Below, in pieces: positions 49,890 through 61,883 of a stretch of 64,000 bases of DNA (position 1 is its first letter; each line of letters opens with the position of its first letter). A program made the translations under genes and the position numbers. The notes below the pieces were generated by a model that was not told the origin of the DNA, searched no databases, and saw only the letters and a program-made list of their open reading frames with translations. The DNA is from Puffinus mauretanicus. Taxonomy: Eukaryota; Chordata; Aves; Procellariiformes; Procellariidae. The DNA is taken from contig JAJKFH010002480.1 of NCBI GenBank assembly GCA_023333565.1, positions 896,814 to 960,813 of the forward strand. Direction: 5' to 3'.

Positions 49890-49934
49890 ATGCATATATG
49901 CACGCATGTGTATGTGTATATACACACATGTATA
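49890..49934. repeat. 45-bp alternating purine-pyrimidine tract
   Basis: Perfect purine-pyrimidine alternation for 45 bp, made of TG, CA and TA steps. It contains a 14-bp palindrome (TGTGTATATACACA at 49913-49926). It may form Z-DNA or a small cruciform. Confidence 0.8.
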
Positions 49935-52486
49935 AAATTCATGCTCCATAAACACCGATTCCTGTTGCCACCATCAATTTGTCTTTTCTATTTACAAATC
50001 GTTAATGTTTGTTACTGAATTATCTTAATCCTTGTTTGCAGTAGGAAACTCCATTCCCCTGTAAAAATTTTTTCTCAGGCTGCACATGTTTTTTCCCCCC
50101 GTCTTATCTGTGGTATAGATGTGCTTTTAGCTTTTGTGCATTATCTGTCTTGATTGCTTTCCAGCACTTGGAGCTGTGTTGTTAGGGAGATTTTCTTGCA
50201 AGTGACTTCCGTGGTCCTTTCCGTGCGTCAGCTCTGCCGAGGACAGCCCATAGCACCCCTCAGTCCAACGAGCAAAGCCCTGTCACAGGGCTTTGTAAGG
50301 GGAAGGCGAAGGCCCCACGCCAGAGGGCTTGGGGGAGCCCTCCGACTCTTGCCACAAACAAGATGACCGACGTCTGCAGCCCCGCGGCCCGGGGCCAGCA
50401 AGGCGGCAGCGAGCACGGCACGGCCGAGCGCCGGGGCAGCCTGCCCCGGGGTTTCTGTTCGTCTGCGCCTTCCCATTGTGACTGGCAGCAGTCGCTCAGC
50501 TCCTCTGTGTTGTCTCTGGAGGTAGACGGGATTGTGTAATGGAAAATGCATTTCATTCAAGGAAATACGCTCAGGGATTATGAACGGATGCTCAGAAAGA
50601 TGAACTTTCTTTGCCGTTCATTACAGTAGTGGTATTCATATACATAGGGCTTTCTATAGTCTTGGTGTGTAGCCTAAAGATACCCACGAAACTTTCTGTA
50701 TTTTTCTTTGTATCAGGTGTATCTTCCTATGCAAGGATCACTCAGATGTCAGTTGAATAACTATGAAAATGAGTTTTAAGAACTTTGGACTGCCAGCAGG
50801 AGAGACGGATTGAGAGGGGGGCAGCAGCAAACCGTTTATCCCAGCCTTAAGGGGAGACAAAAATCATTGTACAAATTAGATTTCTGGCAGATCTTATAAC
50901 AAGAATACATTTGAACTTTCTGAGCAAAATTGCAGTATAAGGTCAAACTATATTGAATTAATGTGTTTCGTGATAAAAAATGGTTTCTTACTTAAATTAA
51001 GGCTGTCTTTTGCTTTGTCATTGTTCCTGTTTGGATTTATTTCAAAGATGAATGAGTAAAGGAAAAAAAATGTCATTTAAGGAATCTGTTTATTCCAGAA
51101 AAGGATTCAATTCTGCTTTTCAGTTGGTTTTTTTTTTTTATTTTTATCATCCCCTTAGTGAAAGTATGACTCCAGTGTTACAATTTTAAAGAACAATTAG
51201 TGTGTAAAACTTCCATATTAATGAATTTGCATTTTCTGAAGTCTCGTGGCATGCGAGATCACAGCCCACGTGCCATGAGAAGAGGGGATTCTCTTCCCCA
51301 GGAGAGGGGGTTTCTCTTCCCCGACCTCCCTCTGCCGCACACTGTGGCTGAGCGGCTGTGCAGGCAATGCCCTTTGCTCAGGCTGTGCCTTTCATTTTAG
51401 AGGTTTCTACAGTGGAGCCACGGCTGGGGGGACATGGGGCTAGCTTCCAGAAGTCCCGTTCGTGCCCAGCTCCCCGTGCCCCAGCCACCGGGCGAGTGCC
51501 CAGTGCTGCCAAGCACCGGCCGCCCCGCTCCCAGCTGGGAGCCTGCAGGCTGGGGCACCCGGGGCAAGAGACCACCTTAAGAGAGTTCACCAAGCAGGGC
51601 TGTCTTCTCTGTGAAGCTGGTTTACTTGATAACAAGGAAGTACAGTGGGGTTTGGGTATATATTGTACATAGAATTATTTTTTATTATTTCTTGATGTGA
51701 ATGGTTGTCAAATTGATGAATGTCCTTCCAGCCAAATAAAGTTAGTGCATGAAATTTGTTGTTTACCACATCTGAATTTAATGAAAAAATTTAGAAACAA
51801 GTCAATTCTGATTTTCTTGTTTGGTTTACACGATTGCAACAAAAATGCATCATACGTAAGAGGTTTTCTTCAAAGATGCTGTATTCCAGGTCTAGTGAAA
51901 GCACAGAGCTGGTGCTGTTTTCCTTGTAATAATGCTACTTTGACCATGCGTCTTGCTGTGCGCTCATACCTTCCTGTGCCCCTGCACAGCAGAAAGAGAA
52001 GCGAGCCTTTAAGATTTTCAGAGTAGCACGTGAGCTTTTGTAGGCTCACTGCTGCAGCCAGACCGCATTGCTTTTGTTGGGCTCCTGGCTCCGCAGCCGC
52101 TTGCTTCCTGGAGGCAGCTCTGTGGGCAGGGGGGAGCTGTTCCGAGTCCCCATGGGCACAGCTTTCACTGGGCAAGAACGTGTGCCCATAGAGGATGGGC
52201 GTGCTGTACTTTCAAAACAGCTGATATTTGCTCGCCTTCAGCAACTTTTAAAAGAAACAGTGTTTTTTAGAGTTGTACTGCAGAAATACACAGTTTAGAA
52301 AAGCAAAGGAAGCAGCTGGTACTAGAATTGTCAAGTTGCTCTCGTCAGTATGTGACAGCCTAGAGAAGTAGCTGGGGGCTTTCCTCCTAGGTCTATGGCG
52401 TGTGTTGTGTTTGTTTTAGCCAATGACGTAAGGAACAAAGATACGCCTATAGCTCCTAAGCCAGTTGTGTCAATTCTCTTCTTCAG

Positions 52487-52657
52487 GGTCGATGTTCAAG
52501 GGAAAACTGCAAATATCTTCACCCACCACCACACTTAAAAACGCAGCTGGAGATAAATGGACGCAATAACCTGATTCAGCAGAAGAATATGGCCATGCTG
52601 GCCCAGCAGATGCAGCTTGCCAACGCCATGATGCCTGGTGCCCCGTTGCAGCCTGTG
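52487..52657 (+). CDS. MBNL1: MBNL1 coding exon 2 (residues 59-115)
   Basis: Begins [17 protein letters not shown] and completes zinc finger 2 as a CX7CX4CX3H finger: Cys53 from exon 1 with Cys61, Cys66 and His70. It continues with the conserved [14 protein letters not shown] stretch and a Met/Gln/Ala-rich start of the linker, ending PGAPLQPV. It is 171 nt, phase 0 at both ends, between acceptor CTTCTTCAG|GG and donor GTG|GTATGT. An in-frame ATG at 52589 (Met93) has a strong Kozak context (A at -3, G at +4). It is a likely start for transcripts lacking coding exon 1, which would make a protein without fingers 1 and 2. The [15 protein letters not shown] stretch favours MBNL1 over MBNL2 and MBNL3. 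Confidence 0.97.
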
Positions 52658-55600
52658 GTATGTGCACTTTTTGGCTTGGATCAATGAGTACAATGAGTTG
52701 TAGCTGAAGGAAGTTAGCAGGTGTCCTCACGTGCCAGTAAAATCCCACAAACGTCGGTAACTGGTGGAGAAATCACATACAATGAAATGCTGGTCTGTAT
52801 GTCTTTGTACTGCTTAATTCTCCCTTGCCTGAAGTAATATTGGTGGTTTGATTAATTTTGTTAATCTTTTGTTAATATAATTCATTTTTTGCAACTTATT
52901 TCTTAAAATTAAGAAAGTGAGTGATCTGCGTGCAATTTTCATAAATAGATGTTTCCTTTGCAATTTCATGTGCTCTAGGAAATTCCTGGGTTTGAGAAGA
53001 TTCCCACTGGACGTTTTCCATTCCCTCAGGGGAACCTTCTCAGGGAATTACTTGCTGGAATTGGACTTTGGTTTTTACAGCACGTTGTCAGGCAGAGCAG
53101 AAAGCTTGCCCTGAGTGATGTATGGTACATGTCAGTCTGACGTGCACAATCTACAGCTCAGGCTTGGCAGGAAGAAGCAGAAGAACAGATAATCATACTT
53201 TCTACAAAAAGCCAGGGGGTGGGGGAAGGAGAATCTATCAGAAATCTCTTATCTGGTCGCAGTAAAATGTGATCATATATTACATCATACCTGTTTCTCT
53301 TATACCTTAGTAAGTAAGCGCAGTGCAGTGTTCCACAAAGTTGAACGCCGCGGCTGAGTTTCTTGCTCTGCAGTAATCCCTCGTTTCAGCAAATGTAAAG
53401 ATGATTGGCATCAACCCGCCATGCACATACGCCTTTGGGAGCTGAACACCCTGTGCCAGATCCCTCTCTAATGCAATCCAGAGAGGTCATTTGAGCTAAC
53501 GTATGGATAAATTTGGCCCAGAACCCTTTTGATACAAATTTCTAACTCAGACATTAGAGGGTACTGATTAATGTATGAGCGAGACTGGTATATTCTACGT
53601 AAAAAGGCAAACGATGCTCCCCTGCCTGAAGCTCTTTCTTTCAATGGGTAAAATGGCAGCAAAGGAAAAAATAAGTTGAAATATATATATAAAATAAATA
53701 TAACCGCATTAGCACTTCTCTGACAGTTCGTTTATTCCTTTCTTGCTGGCAAAGGTAGAATTTAGGGAGTTTAATTTACCTCTAGATACCTTCCATTAGG
53801 AAAGCTATATTCACTCTATTAGATGAGTTCTTCAACTTTTATTTCAAAAAACATAATGACAATTAATACTCCTCAAAATACAGCTCAATCCTTAGGAAAA
53901 ATCATCTCAGCAGAAAGGACTCTCATTCCTGTGCCAAGTGGTTATTTGGCCCCACGTTTTGTGGGTCTACAGAATACCAGTAAATATTTTGTGGCTTATT
54001 TGATTCAGTTAATATAACTGTTATTCTCCCACAGAGCTTTATGCCTCTGCTGTTTCAAGCAAAAGTGTACATGGGGGACAAAAGCAGAAAATGTTGTGGT
54101 AGGATCGTCACAGTAAATTGACTTTAGTACTGTCAGCACAGCATCTTTAAGTAACATTGTCTGTATCACCTAGGCAAGGAGATGAGCTGAGGCAGCATCA
54201 GGGCACAGGCACCAGATGCTGTGGCACCGCAGTGCTTCAGGGGATGCCCTAACACTGCGCCGTGCAGCCCGCTCCTGACTCCCGTCTTGCAGAAACGGGG
54301 CTGCCTGTGGGCTGGTGCCCGCTGCTGATGGCTTTCGGATCAGAAAGAGAATTAAGTGTCTCTACAGCTAGACAGCTCAAAAGCAGACTGCACTTTTCGT
54401 GCTTTAACTCCAGAGCAACCTCAAAATGATTTTTCAATTTCAACAGCTCAAAACAGACATGTGCATATGCCACAATTTTATTTTTATTTCCTGATTTGAG
54501 TATGGTGATACAGCAAATTCATATTTGGGACTATGAGAAAGCTTAAGTCAAAATGCAGCCAAGAGTAAAAACCATTGCTTAAAATATTCTTCTCTGATAA
54601 CCTGTTTATTTGTTTCATGAATTGTAACCAAATATGGCGCTCTCGGGTTTATACAAAGCAGTGTGTAGGCACACACCAACGTTTGGGTAAACATGAAAAA
54701 AACTACCAATGCAATCCTTTGGATTAACGTTCCTTTTTAGTATAAAGAGAGGCTAGTGTGAGGATAACATTTAAATCAAATTTAAATTCTCCTTTATGCT
54801 ACACTCACACTGTTCCTAACGAGCAAAATTTACATCAGTGTATTTTGAAGTGCAGCACACACCTCCTACCCGTGCCTGGGTAATTTCTGTGTACATCACT
54901 TGAATTCAAACATTACAGACACTGTATTTTCAGAATTCAGTCTCATTCAATATGAGGATTCCTAGCAAGGTCCCAGCAATAGTGTTTCCAAATGGATGTC
55001 ATCCTACTAATTTGGCCTTAAAATTACTTTATTTTTTAGCACAGTTGGATGTTATTTCAGGCTGTTCTAGCAAGTGATTTATATCATCCCATCTAATGAT
55101 GCTTCTTCAGTCAGTTTGGTTTGTTTTACAAAAATCAATACCTATGCTTTAATAAAAGTAAGTGAACTAACTTAATGAGAGACTCTAATTTGGTAAGCAA
55201 AGCAGTAGGATCCTTTCACTCATATTTCTGTTCGATAAATGTTTTCATTGTCTTAGTTGCAAGTAATGTCTATGGACTTTCCCCATCTTTCCTTTTTAGT
55301 TCACTCTTTTGTCTGTCTTTAGCTGGCACTTGAGGGAGAGGATTTCAGATGGTGTGTGGGGATTGCGTGTCCTGCTGACTGGTCCTGAGGAAGAGCTCTG
55401 ACTGCTCGGATCGGTTCTGCCCTCCTTGCTTGTAAACCGGTTTAGGGGGAGTTGGGCTCAGCTAGACTATGGCTTTGGTACTAGAGCATCAGTTGGTATT
55501 AGCGCATCCGTTGGTACTAGCACATCAGTGGGTGATGCCGTGCTGCTTCACAGTAGCAGTGTCAGATGCTTTGCCTTTTGGCAGTGTGAAAAATGCTGAA

Positions 55601-58525
55601 CAGAAGCAGGAAGATGCAGATGTGAGACCAGAAGAGCGGAGGTGGACCGCAAAGGTGGCTGGAGACTCTGGGGCCATTCCTTGGCTCCAGGGGTGCTGGG
55701 AGCACAGGGAGCCACGAGGCTTCTTGCTCTGTACAGACCTGAACTGCGGGGCTGTGAGTCAGGCAGGCGTTTCTGCAGAGCGCCAGCGCTCCAGAGGCGA
55801 TCAGCTGCACGCTGCAGGTGCGAATCTGCAGCAGAGCCAGGTCGCAGACCTTCCTGCGGGTGTGTTTGTAATTCGCAAGTAGCTGTAGGTTGTCAGTGTT
55901 TCTCTCTGTGTATGTGGTGCACTCTTGTGCTTTCCTTGGCATGGCAGGTGCTCAGTAGATGACTGTTAAAGATGCATTAAACGAGCCCAGCTCCCTCCCT
56001 GCGGAGCTGGCGAGCTGGGGCGCTGGCAGAAAGCCGGTCTGTCTGTCCAGGGAGGAGCCGTGGCTCTGCTGCGCTGCAGAGGCCCATTTCCAAGGGAGCC
56101 CCCGTGTCTCCTTCCCAATCGATGACCCCGTTAGCGAGCAGTGCCTTTGAAAGGCAGACCCATGGAGATCAGACCTACTGCTGAGGTTCACGTTGGTTGT
56201 GAACAGGCATTTTTAGAGCAGAATTATTCAGTAGATGGGACGATGTGGATTATGGGGCATCTGGCGGCACAGAACTGCATCCAAGGCTATGTCCTCCTTC
56301 ACCTCTGTTCTCTCTGCGGATCTACAGGAGCTGCTTTTTTCTGGTTTTTAGCTGGCTTGCATGATGCACAGCATAGTAGGGCCCTAACTGCAAGGCCAGT
56401 GAGTAGTTGTATGGTTTGGTCATGGTGATAGAGAAATACTACCTGTGCTTCTAGAGCTGTGGAAGTGAAAGCTCATTGGAAAACAAGTGAGCAGCAAGCA
56501 GCAGAGATGAGCCCAGCGGCTCGGACTGACCTGGAGCCCCCCCGTCTCTCCTCCCCTGCGTGGCATAGGGGCCCCAGTTCTGACCAGTTTGCAGTTACAG
56601 GCTGACCCTCGGCTGACGCTCGTGGACGGCAGGGCCGTGCTTGCGGTGCACTGGCATCCCACTCTTCCCCGTCCTGCAGCTGCCCGAGCCTTAGGTCAGT
56701 GCTGGGGTGGCTGGGGACAGTCCCTGGGGAGATCCAGTCTGTGCCATGTGTCCTCCGGGGCCCCTGTATTGCTGGAAATTTTTCCTGGGTGCAGGAGTGT
56801 TCAGGTGGCTTTGTGCCCTGGCAGACTCCTCTGCTACCGAGAAGTGGTGATGTGCTGCCCAGGTTTCACCACTTCACGGTCTCTTTCTGCCAGCAACATG
56901 GCTCCGAGGCTGGGCTGATACAACTGTAGGATAGTTTTTTATCTCCTAATTTACATGTGTACAGCACATTGCAAAATACCTGTGAGTTTCAGAATAATGT
57001 GAAGTGGCTCTGATAAAATATGCTATTACTTTGCAGTGGTCTAAAGGCCACAGGATGTTTATATTAGTACAAAATGATCTCAGTAGAAAGTAAATGGGAT
57101 AGTCTTTTTATTTACTGTACAGTGAGTATATTGGGCTGAAATCACACATTGATATCTCTTAAGTTACACACTAACAGATTGGCTCGTAGTTTTATTTTCA
57201 ATGTTCATTATTGCATAGCTGATAACACACTAATGAAAAGTAAGTTAATTAATACTGTATTTAAGAGTAATATTTTATTTCCTGTAAAATTTGCCTGTTT
57301 GTTTTTCATTCACATGGATGAAGAACCAGAGACGTTAAAGAAATTATTCCCATTTACACAACTTTCTGTCTTTTTCTTCAATAATCTCTGCATGTGTTTT
57401 TGACCAGTGTCTCAAATGGACTTGTTTCTTGCTTCCGAACAGTTCAGTCATTTCCTCAGGAATACAAAAACCTGTGGTGTTATATGCTGTCTGGCTTAAA
57501 CAGATATGAAACAGAGCAAAAGAGTTGCATTAACTCTGTAGTTGTTTTTCCCTCTAAAAATTAGCTTGGAAGAAAAATCTAAATGCCTTGAGTAACTACT
57601 ATATTTAAATACTAAAGATAAACACTCCAGACTAAATTTTATTTGGCAATTACACTGGTAGTGCAATGCCTTTGCATTCAGTTGGGCAGAAGAGTTATTT
57701 AATCTTTACTGCAGTGTCACAGCTCCGCATTTGGTCTTACAGCATTATTTGGTCTTCTCCATCCAATTATCTTCACAACATGTGATAGCCTACAAGGGCA
57801 TCTGACTCTTTCTTTTTTTAAAACAAGCAAACAAACAAAAAAACCCCAGTATTTGTATGCTCGTGCTCTCTTTCTCTGGCTTAATGTTTTAGTCTAAATA
57901 AAGCATATCCTCGATGCAGTGTATTTCTTTTTGAATATCTGCATGGACAGCCTGTTTAATTTTGTAAAAATAAATTATTATGGTCGTCTGGACTTGTTCC
58001 TTTATTAAACCTCTGTAATTTCTGAACCAGTGCTGGCTGTCATCAGGATCAGAAATGTATTTATCTGTGTCTGAAGTTGAGTGTGGTTTGATGATGTGTC
58101 GGGGCTCTCGCACAGATGCTTTTTTCCCCGAGCGCGGAAGTTCATACACGTTTTGGACGCGTGCCTCCAAGAGCCTCAGACTTTCTCCTGTGGCCGTGAG
58201 GAGTCCTCGTTTATGGTGGCGTTGCTCAAGTGCAGATCAAATGAGAGTTTGCTCCAAGAGCTGCCACATGTTGTAAGCGTGCAGGGGAAGCTTGAGCAAG
58301 AGAAGCAGCAGAGGCTGGCGGGGGACGCTTGTCCTTGTGGTCTTGCTCGTGTGTGACATTTGCACGGGTGTTCTTCACGTCCCACAAACACGGCAAATGC
58401 TTTTTTCCCATTAGTAACAGAAACTCACCACCATTGTGCTCAAGATGATAGCCAAAAAGTTATTATGCTGATGGCATGGCAAGTATAAATATTTAAAGTG
58501 ACTTTCTTCTTTTCTCTGATTGCAG
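52658..58525 (+). other. MBNL1: MBNL1 intron B (5.9 kb)
   Basis: GTATGT donor to TTTTCTCTGATTGCAG acceptor. Mostly AT-rich unique sequence, with GC-richer parts at about 55.6-56.1 and 56.5-56.9 kb and a short 18-bp tandem repeat at 55475. No gene, RNA or transposon is recognised. A 93-codon minus-strand frame at 57889-58170 starts with TTG and matches nothing I know. Confidence 0.9.
55475..55528 (+). repeat. Three copies of an 18-bp unit
   Basis: TTGGTACTAGAGCATCAG, TTGGTATTAGCGCATCCG and TTGGTACTAGCACATCAG follow one another, with a decayed fourth copy starting TGGGTGATG. Because 18 is a multiple of three, an open frame across it reads as a repeated six-residue Leu/His-rich peptide, which is not evidence of a gene. 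Confidence 0.85.
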
Positions 58526-58726
58526 CCGATGTTTTCCGTTGCACCGAGCTTAGCCACCAACGCATCAGCCGCCTTCAACCCCTACCTGGGGCCCGTCTCC
58601 CCTGGCCTGGTCCCAGCAGAGATCCTGCCCACCGCCCCGATGCTGGTGACAGGGAACCCCGGTGTCCCGGTTCCTGCCGCTGCCGCCGCCGCTGCCCAAA
58701 AGCTAATGAGGACAGACAGGCTGGAG
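58526..58726 (+). CDS. MBNL1: MBNL1 coding exon 3 (residues 116-182)
   Basis: Encodes the flexible linker between the two zinc-finger pairs: PMFSVAPSLATNASAAF, then a Pro-rich part (NPYLGPVSPGLVPAEILP, VTGNPGVPVP), a run of seven Ala, and QKLMRTDRLE just before finger 3. The linker lets the two finger pairs bind separated YGCY sites and contributes to splicing activity (family knowledge). It is 201 nt, phase 0, between acceptor ATTGCAG|CC and donor GAG|GTAGGA. As I remember the human protein it has one more Ala before Phe-Asn-Pro-Tyr and Ser in place of Gly in PVSPG. Reading continues in the intron to 58867 only by chance. Confidence 0.96.
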
Positions 58727-59279
58727 GTAGGAGCTGATATGTGCAACTTACTCTCACAAGTTGTATCATTTATTATGTCCGCTAGATATAAAATATTTTT
58801 CTTGAGAAAGAAAATAATGCAGGTTTCAGTTCAGCTGATCTTGGTGACAGGTAAGGACAGGGAGTGACTAAGTGATCATATAGTAAGTTAATGCTTGCGG
58901 TTCTGCTTCTGAGCCTCAGAAAGAAAGAAAGAAATTGAAATACTGAGCCCTTTCAGGAATGACTGTGGCAGCAGCCTCGAAACTGTTTTTAGTGTGTGCC
59001 CAGAAGGTGTTAACATGGGGGGTGCACAGGCACAGGTACTGAGCGCCAGGGGTGGGTGTAAGGGCAGAGCTTCAGCTCTTTTACCTGGGTAAAAGACAGC
59101 TTTCAGCCTCTCTTACTTTCGCTCTGGACAGATGGTGCCAGCACTCCCCCACTGGCCTCCCGCGCCCTGCTTATCATCCTTGCTGCAACCCTGACAAGTG
59201 TTAGTGCTCTCTAGCTGGTACTCTCCCTTGCCCTGAATCTTTCTTATCTGAAAGGCCTGACAGTGTTTTCGGCACCTTA

Positions 59280-59690
59280 TCGGCGCTGCAGCAGCGTGGG
59301 CGGTGAGCCAGCGATGTGCCGCCGGCTGCCGTGCACTTGGGGTGCGCCTGCGAGCACAGCCTGCGAGCCCAGCCTGCGTGCGGGCACTCAGCAGCCCCGG
59401 TCAGGTCTGGTGGTTAAGAGGTGGCAATGAGAGAGGCTGAGCAGGCGGGGCGATCCGCTGTCACCCCGTTTGACTGTTGGACACGGCTGTGTGTTAGGGC
59501 ACGCACCGCCTGCGAGGGGTCTGCTCTCCCTGTAGCACGGCTGGTGGTGCTCTCCCTCTCCGGCACCGCGCAGCTTTGATCGGCGGAGAGAGCCGAGCCG
59601 TGCCGCGACCCGTCCCTGCAGCCGCAGCCCTCCTGCTCTGCCCTCAGCCCCCACCCCGGTGGCACTAGCGTTTCTGTAGCGTTAGCGCAG
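59280..59690. other. GC-rich patch in intron C
   Basis: About 400 bp with raised GC and some CpG. Open frames on the minus strand (up to 158 codons) are not recognisable. No promoter or splice features stand out. Confidence 0.3.
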
Positions 59691-61239
59691 TGGCAGGTCT
59701 CAGAGATCCTGGTACTGCGACATCTCCTCTGCGTGGGAAGGGTGTGAAGGCTTGGGGGTGTAGGGGATGGATGGGTTGTTGTGCTCTTGGATATGGTCCC
59801 TGAACTCAGGGAGCACGATGGGAGGAGCGAGAAGGATCTCTGTTTTAAAATGCAGCCAGTTGTAACTGTAATGCTTTTCTTTTTGCCCATGTATCTGCAT
59901 TAACAGGGATTAATTCTCCTTACAGGGAAAATTAATTTCTTTTTCTTAGTTGCATCTCTGACTGACAAGCTGCTGCTCAGAAGGGTGCGAGCTGGGAGGA
60001 GTGTGGAGGGTCATCTGGCAGCAAGCATTTCCCGCTGCTGCTGTCACTATTCTCAGAGCTCACGTCACCACAGGTTCCCCTTCTGCGGGATCACATCATT
60101 TCCCTTTTTAGAGATGTTTTCTCCGAGGAAAGCACTTCCCAAAGCACTGTCAGGTTACAGGAGAGGCAGTTGCACCGAGCTGAGAGCTGGCACACGGGTG
60201 GCTGTTTGGAATCACCAAGGGATGTTTTTCCTCTGAGGACTCTATTTCGCGGTGGATACCTGCCAGAGGTGGATTAAAACCAAAATGCAATTAGATAAAT
60301 GCATAAATAAATCATGCTAGGTTTGGAAATGAGTACCGAGAGGAGGATGCTGATGGCGGGGAGCCCTTGGGGTCGCAGCGCCGAGGTCGGCTGCTGTGTT
60401 TGATTGTGCTTCCACCTGTGTAGAGGCCACGGTGCTCTTCAGTGGTGTGGGGGCGTGTGGGCTCAAAAGCTTTCTGTTCGTAAGCAGGAGCAGGACGTAG
60501 CCAAAGTCCCCAAGCACCAGCTCTGCCCATGGCCAGGGAAGCGCGTACGTCGGTGGGAGCCCGAGAGGGGCTGCACGGGGGCACCTCTTCACGTGGAGCC
60601 TGTGGGGCAGAGCTTGTGCTGGCTGGCAGACTGTGGCCAAAGTGCATGGGGAGCTAATGAAATTTGGGACTTCAACGTGCAGGATTTGATCCTCCAGATG
60701 CTTGTGTTCTCTTTATATAGCTATTTAGAGAAGTGATACACTGCTGAGCCAAACTCCTCTGCACAAGAGGGAGTTGTGAGAGTGTTACTCTCACAAAACA
60801 CCCAGGGGCACAGTCTGCAGTAAAAAACATTTTCATCAATTAGGAAAAGCCAGCAAAAACATCTGAAATCAGTAAAATTTAAAAAAAAAGCTGGGTGGTT
60901 TTGCTTTGAACTTGTATGGAAAGGAAGATGATGGCCAAGTTGGAAACCCCTGAAAATAAGTGCTGAGACTTGGAGAAGTGCCTCTTCTGTCACCTTTCCT
61001 GGTGAAATGGCACTGTGCGGGGATTCCTCCGGGAGCAGACTTCGTTCGCCGCAGGAAACGCTGGCAGTGCAGGAGCGTGCCAGGTCCCTGCGCGCTGGCC
61101 GAGCTCCTGCGGAGCAGCACCCCGTGCCAGGGAGAGCCCTCGGCAGCGCCGGGGAGGTGGCACCAGCCCTCCCGCGGCCTCAGCTCACAGCCAGAAGGCG
61201 GTCGAGCAGGACACCTACTTCTCAGCCATGTTCTCCAAT

Positions 61240-61883
61240 TGACTAAGAACCCAGCAGTGTGCCCACGTGGCCAAGAAGGCCAATGGCATCCTGGCCTGTA
61301 TCAGAACTAGTGTGGCCAGCAGGAGTACGGAGGTGATCGTGCCCCTGTGCTGGGCACTGGTGAGGCCGCACCTCGAATCCTGTGTTCAGTTCTGGGCCCC
61401 TCACGACAAGAAGGACATTGAGGTGCTGGAGCGTGTCAGGGAGAACCTTGAAGCTGAGGGAGGGGCCTGGAGCACAAGTCTGATGGAAGCGGCTGCGGGG
61501 AACTAGAGGAAGTGTTGGTGGGAGGAGGAGGCTGAGGGGAGACCTCATCGCGCTCTACAACTACCTGAAAGGAGGTTGTAGCGAGGTGGGGATTGGTCTC
61601 TTCTCCCAAGTAACTAGCGATAGGACAAGAGGAAATGGCCTCAAGTTGCACCAAGGGAGGTTTAGATTGGACATTAGGAGAAATTTCTTTACTGAAAGAG
61701 TGGTCAGGCCTTGGAACAGGCTGCCCAGGGAAGTGGTGGAGTCCCCATCCCTGGAGGTATTTAAAAGACGTGTAGATGAGGCGCTTAGGGACATGGTGTA
61801 GTGGGCATGGTGATGTTGGGTTGACGGTTGGACTCGATGATCTTAGAGGTCTTTTCCAGCCTCAGTGATTCTATGATTCTATA
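61240..61883 (+). mobile_element. 5'-truncated CR1 LINE
   Basis: Chicken repeat 1 (CR1) non-LTR retrotransposon, sense to the host gene. The sequence follows the CR1 ORF2 3' part: CCAAGAAGGCCAATGGCATC, then [22 protein letters not shown] and, near the end, [36 protein letters not shown] and ALRDMV followed by TAG at 61799-61801. It is broken: frame and sequence are disturbed around 61440-61550, so no intact reverse transcriptase remains. The 3' UTR (61802-61883) ends with two octamers, ATTCTATG ATTCTATA, the hallmark CR1 tail in place of poly(A). The 5' edge is approximate. This element is the main evidence for a bird. Confidence 0.93.
61586..61801 (+). pseudogene. CR1 ORF2 C-terminal remnant
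   Basis: A 71-codon open remnant of the CR1 ORF2 C-terminus, ending in the typical [19 protein letters not shown]. It lacks the endonuclease and the catalytic part of the reverse transcriptase, and the frame to the upstream remnant (61267-61506) is broken, so it cannot act by itself. Confidence 0.85.

Larger units (their letters stand above)
2064..52486 (+). other. MBNL1: MBNL1 intron A (50.4 kb)
   Basis: Runs from the GTGAGT donor at 2064 to the acceptor TCAATTCTCTTCTTCAG ending at 52486. It separates the first ligand of zinc finger 2 from the other three. A very long intron at this place is a family trait. I find no recognisable protein gene, tRNA, rRNA or young transposon inside. Content alternates between AT-rich unique sequence (about 4.5-8.3, 11.5-13.6, 14.0-15.85, 32.0-34.6 and 48.5-51.2 kb) and GC/CpG-rich patches of 0.2-0.7 kb. 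Patches not listed separately include 18.9-19.17, 26.63-26.96, 28.25-28.35, 30.88-31.03, 37.78-37.97, 38.74-38.9 and 47.17-47.56 kb. Long open frames on both strands of these patches reflect scarce stop codons. Confidence 0.9.

Noticed and set aside
57889..58170. 93-codon minus-strand frame with protein-like composition
   Set aside because: Begins with TTG, not ATG, has no family resemblance, and no promoter or splice sites are seen. Worth one database search only.
58727..58867. Extension of coding exon 3 past the donor
   Set aside because: The protein family continues with zinc finger 3 after RLE. The read-through has no fingers and is intron.
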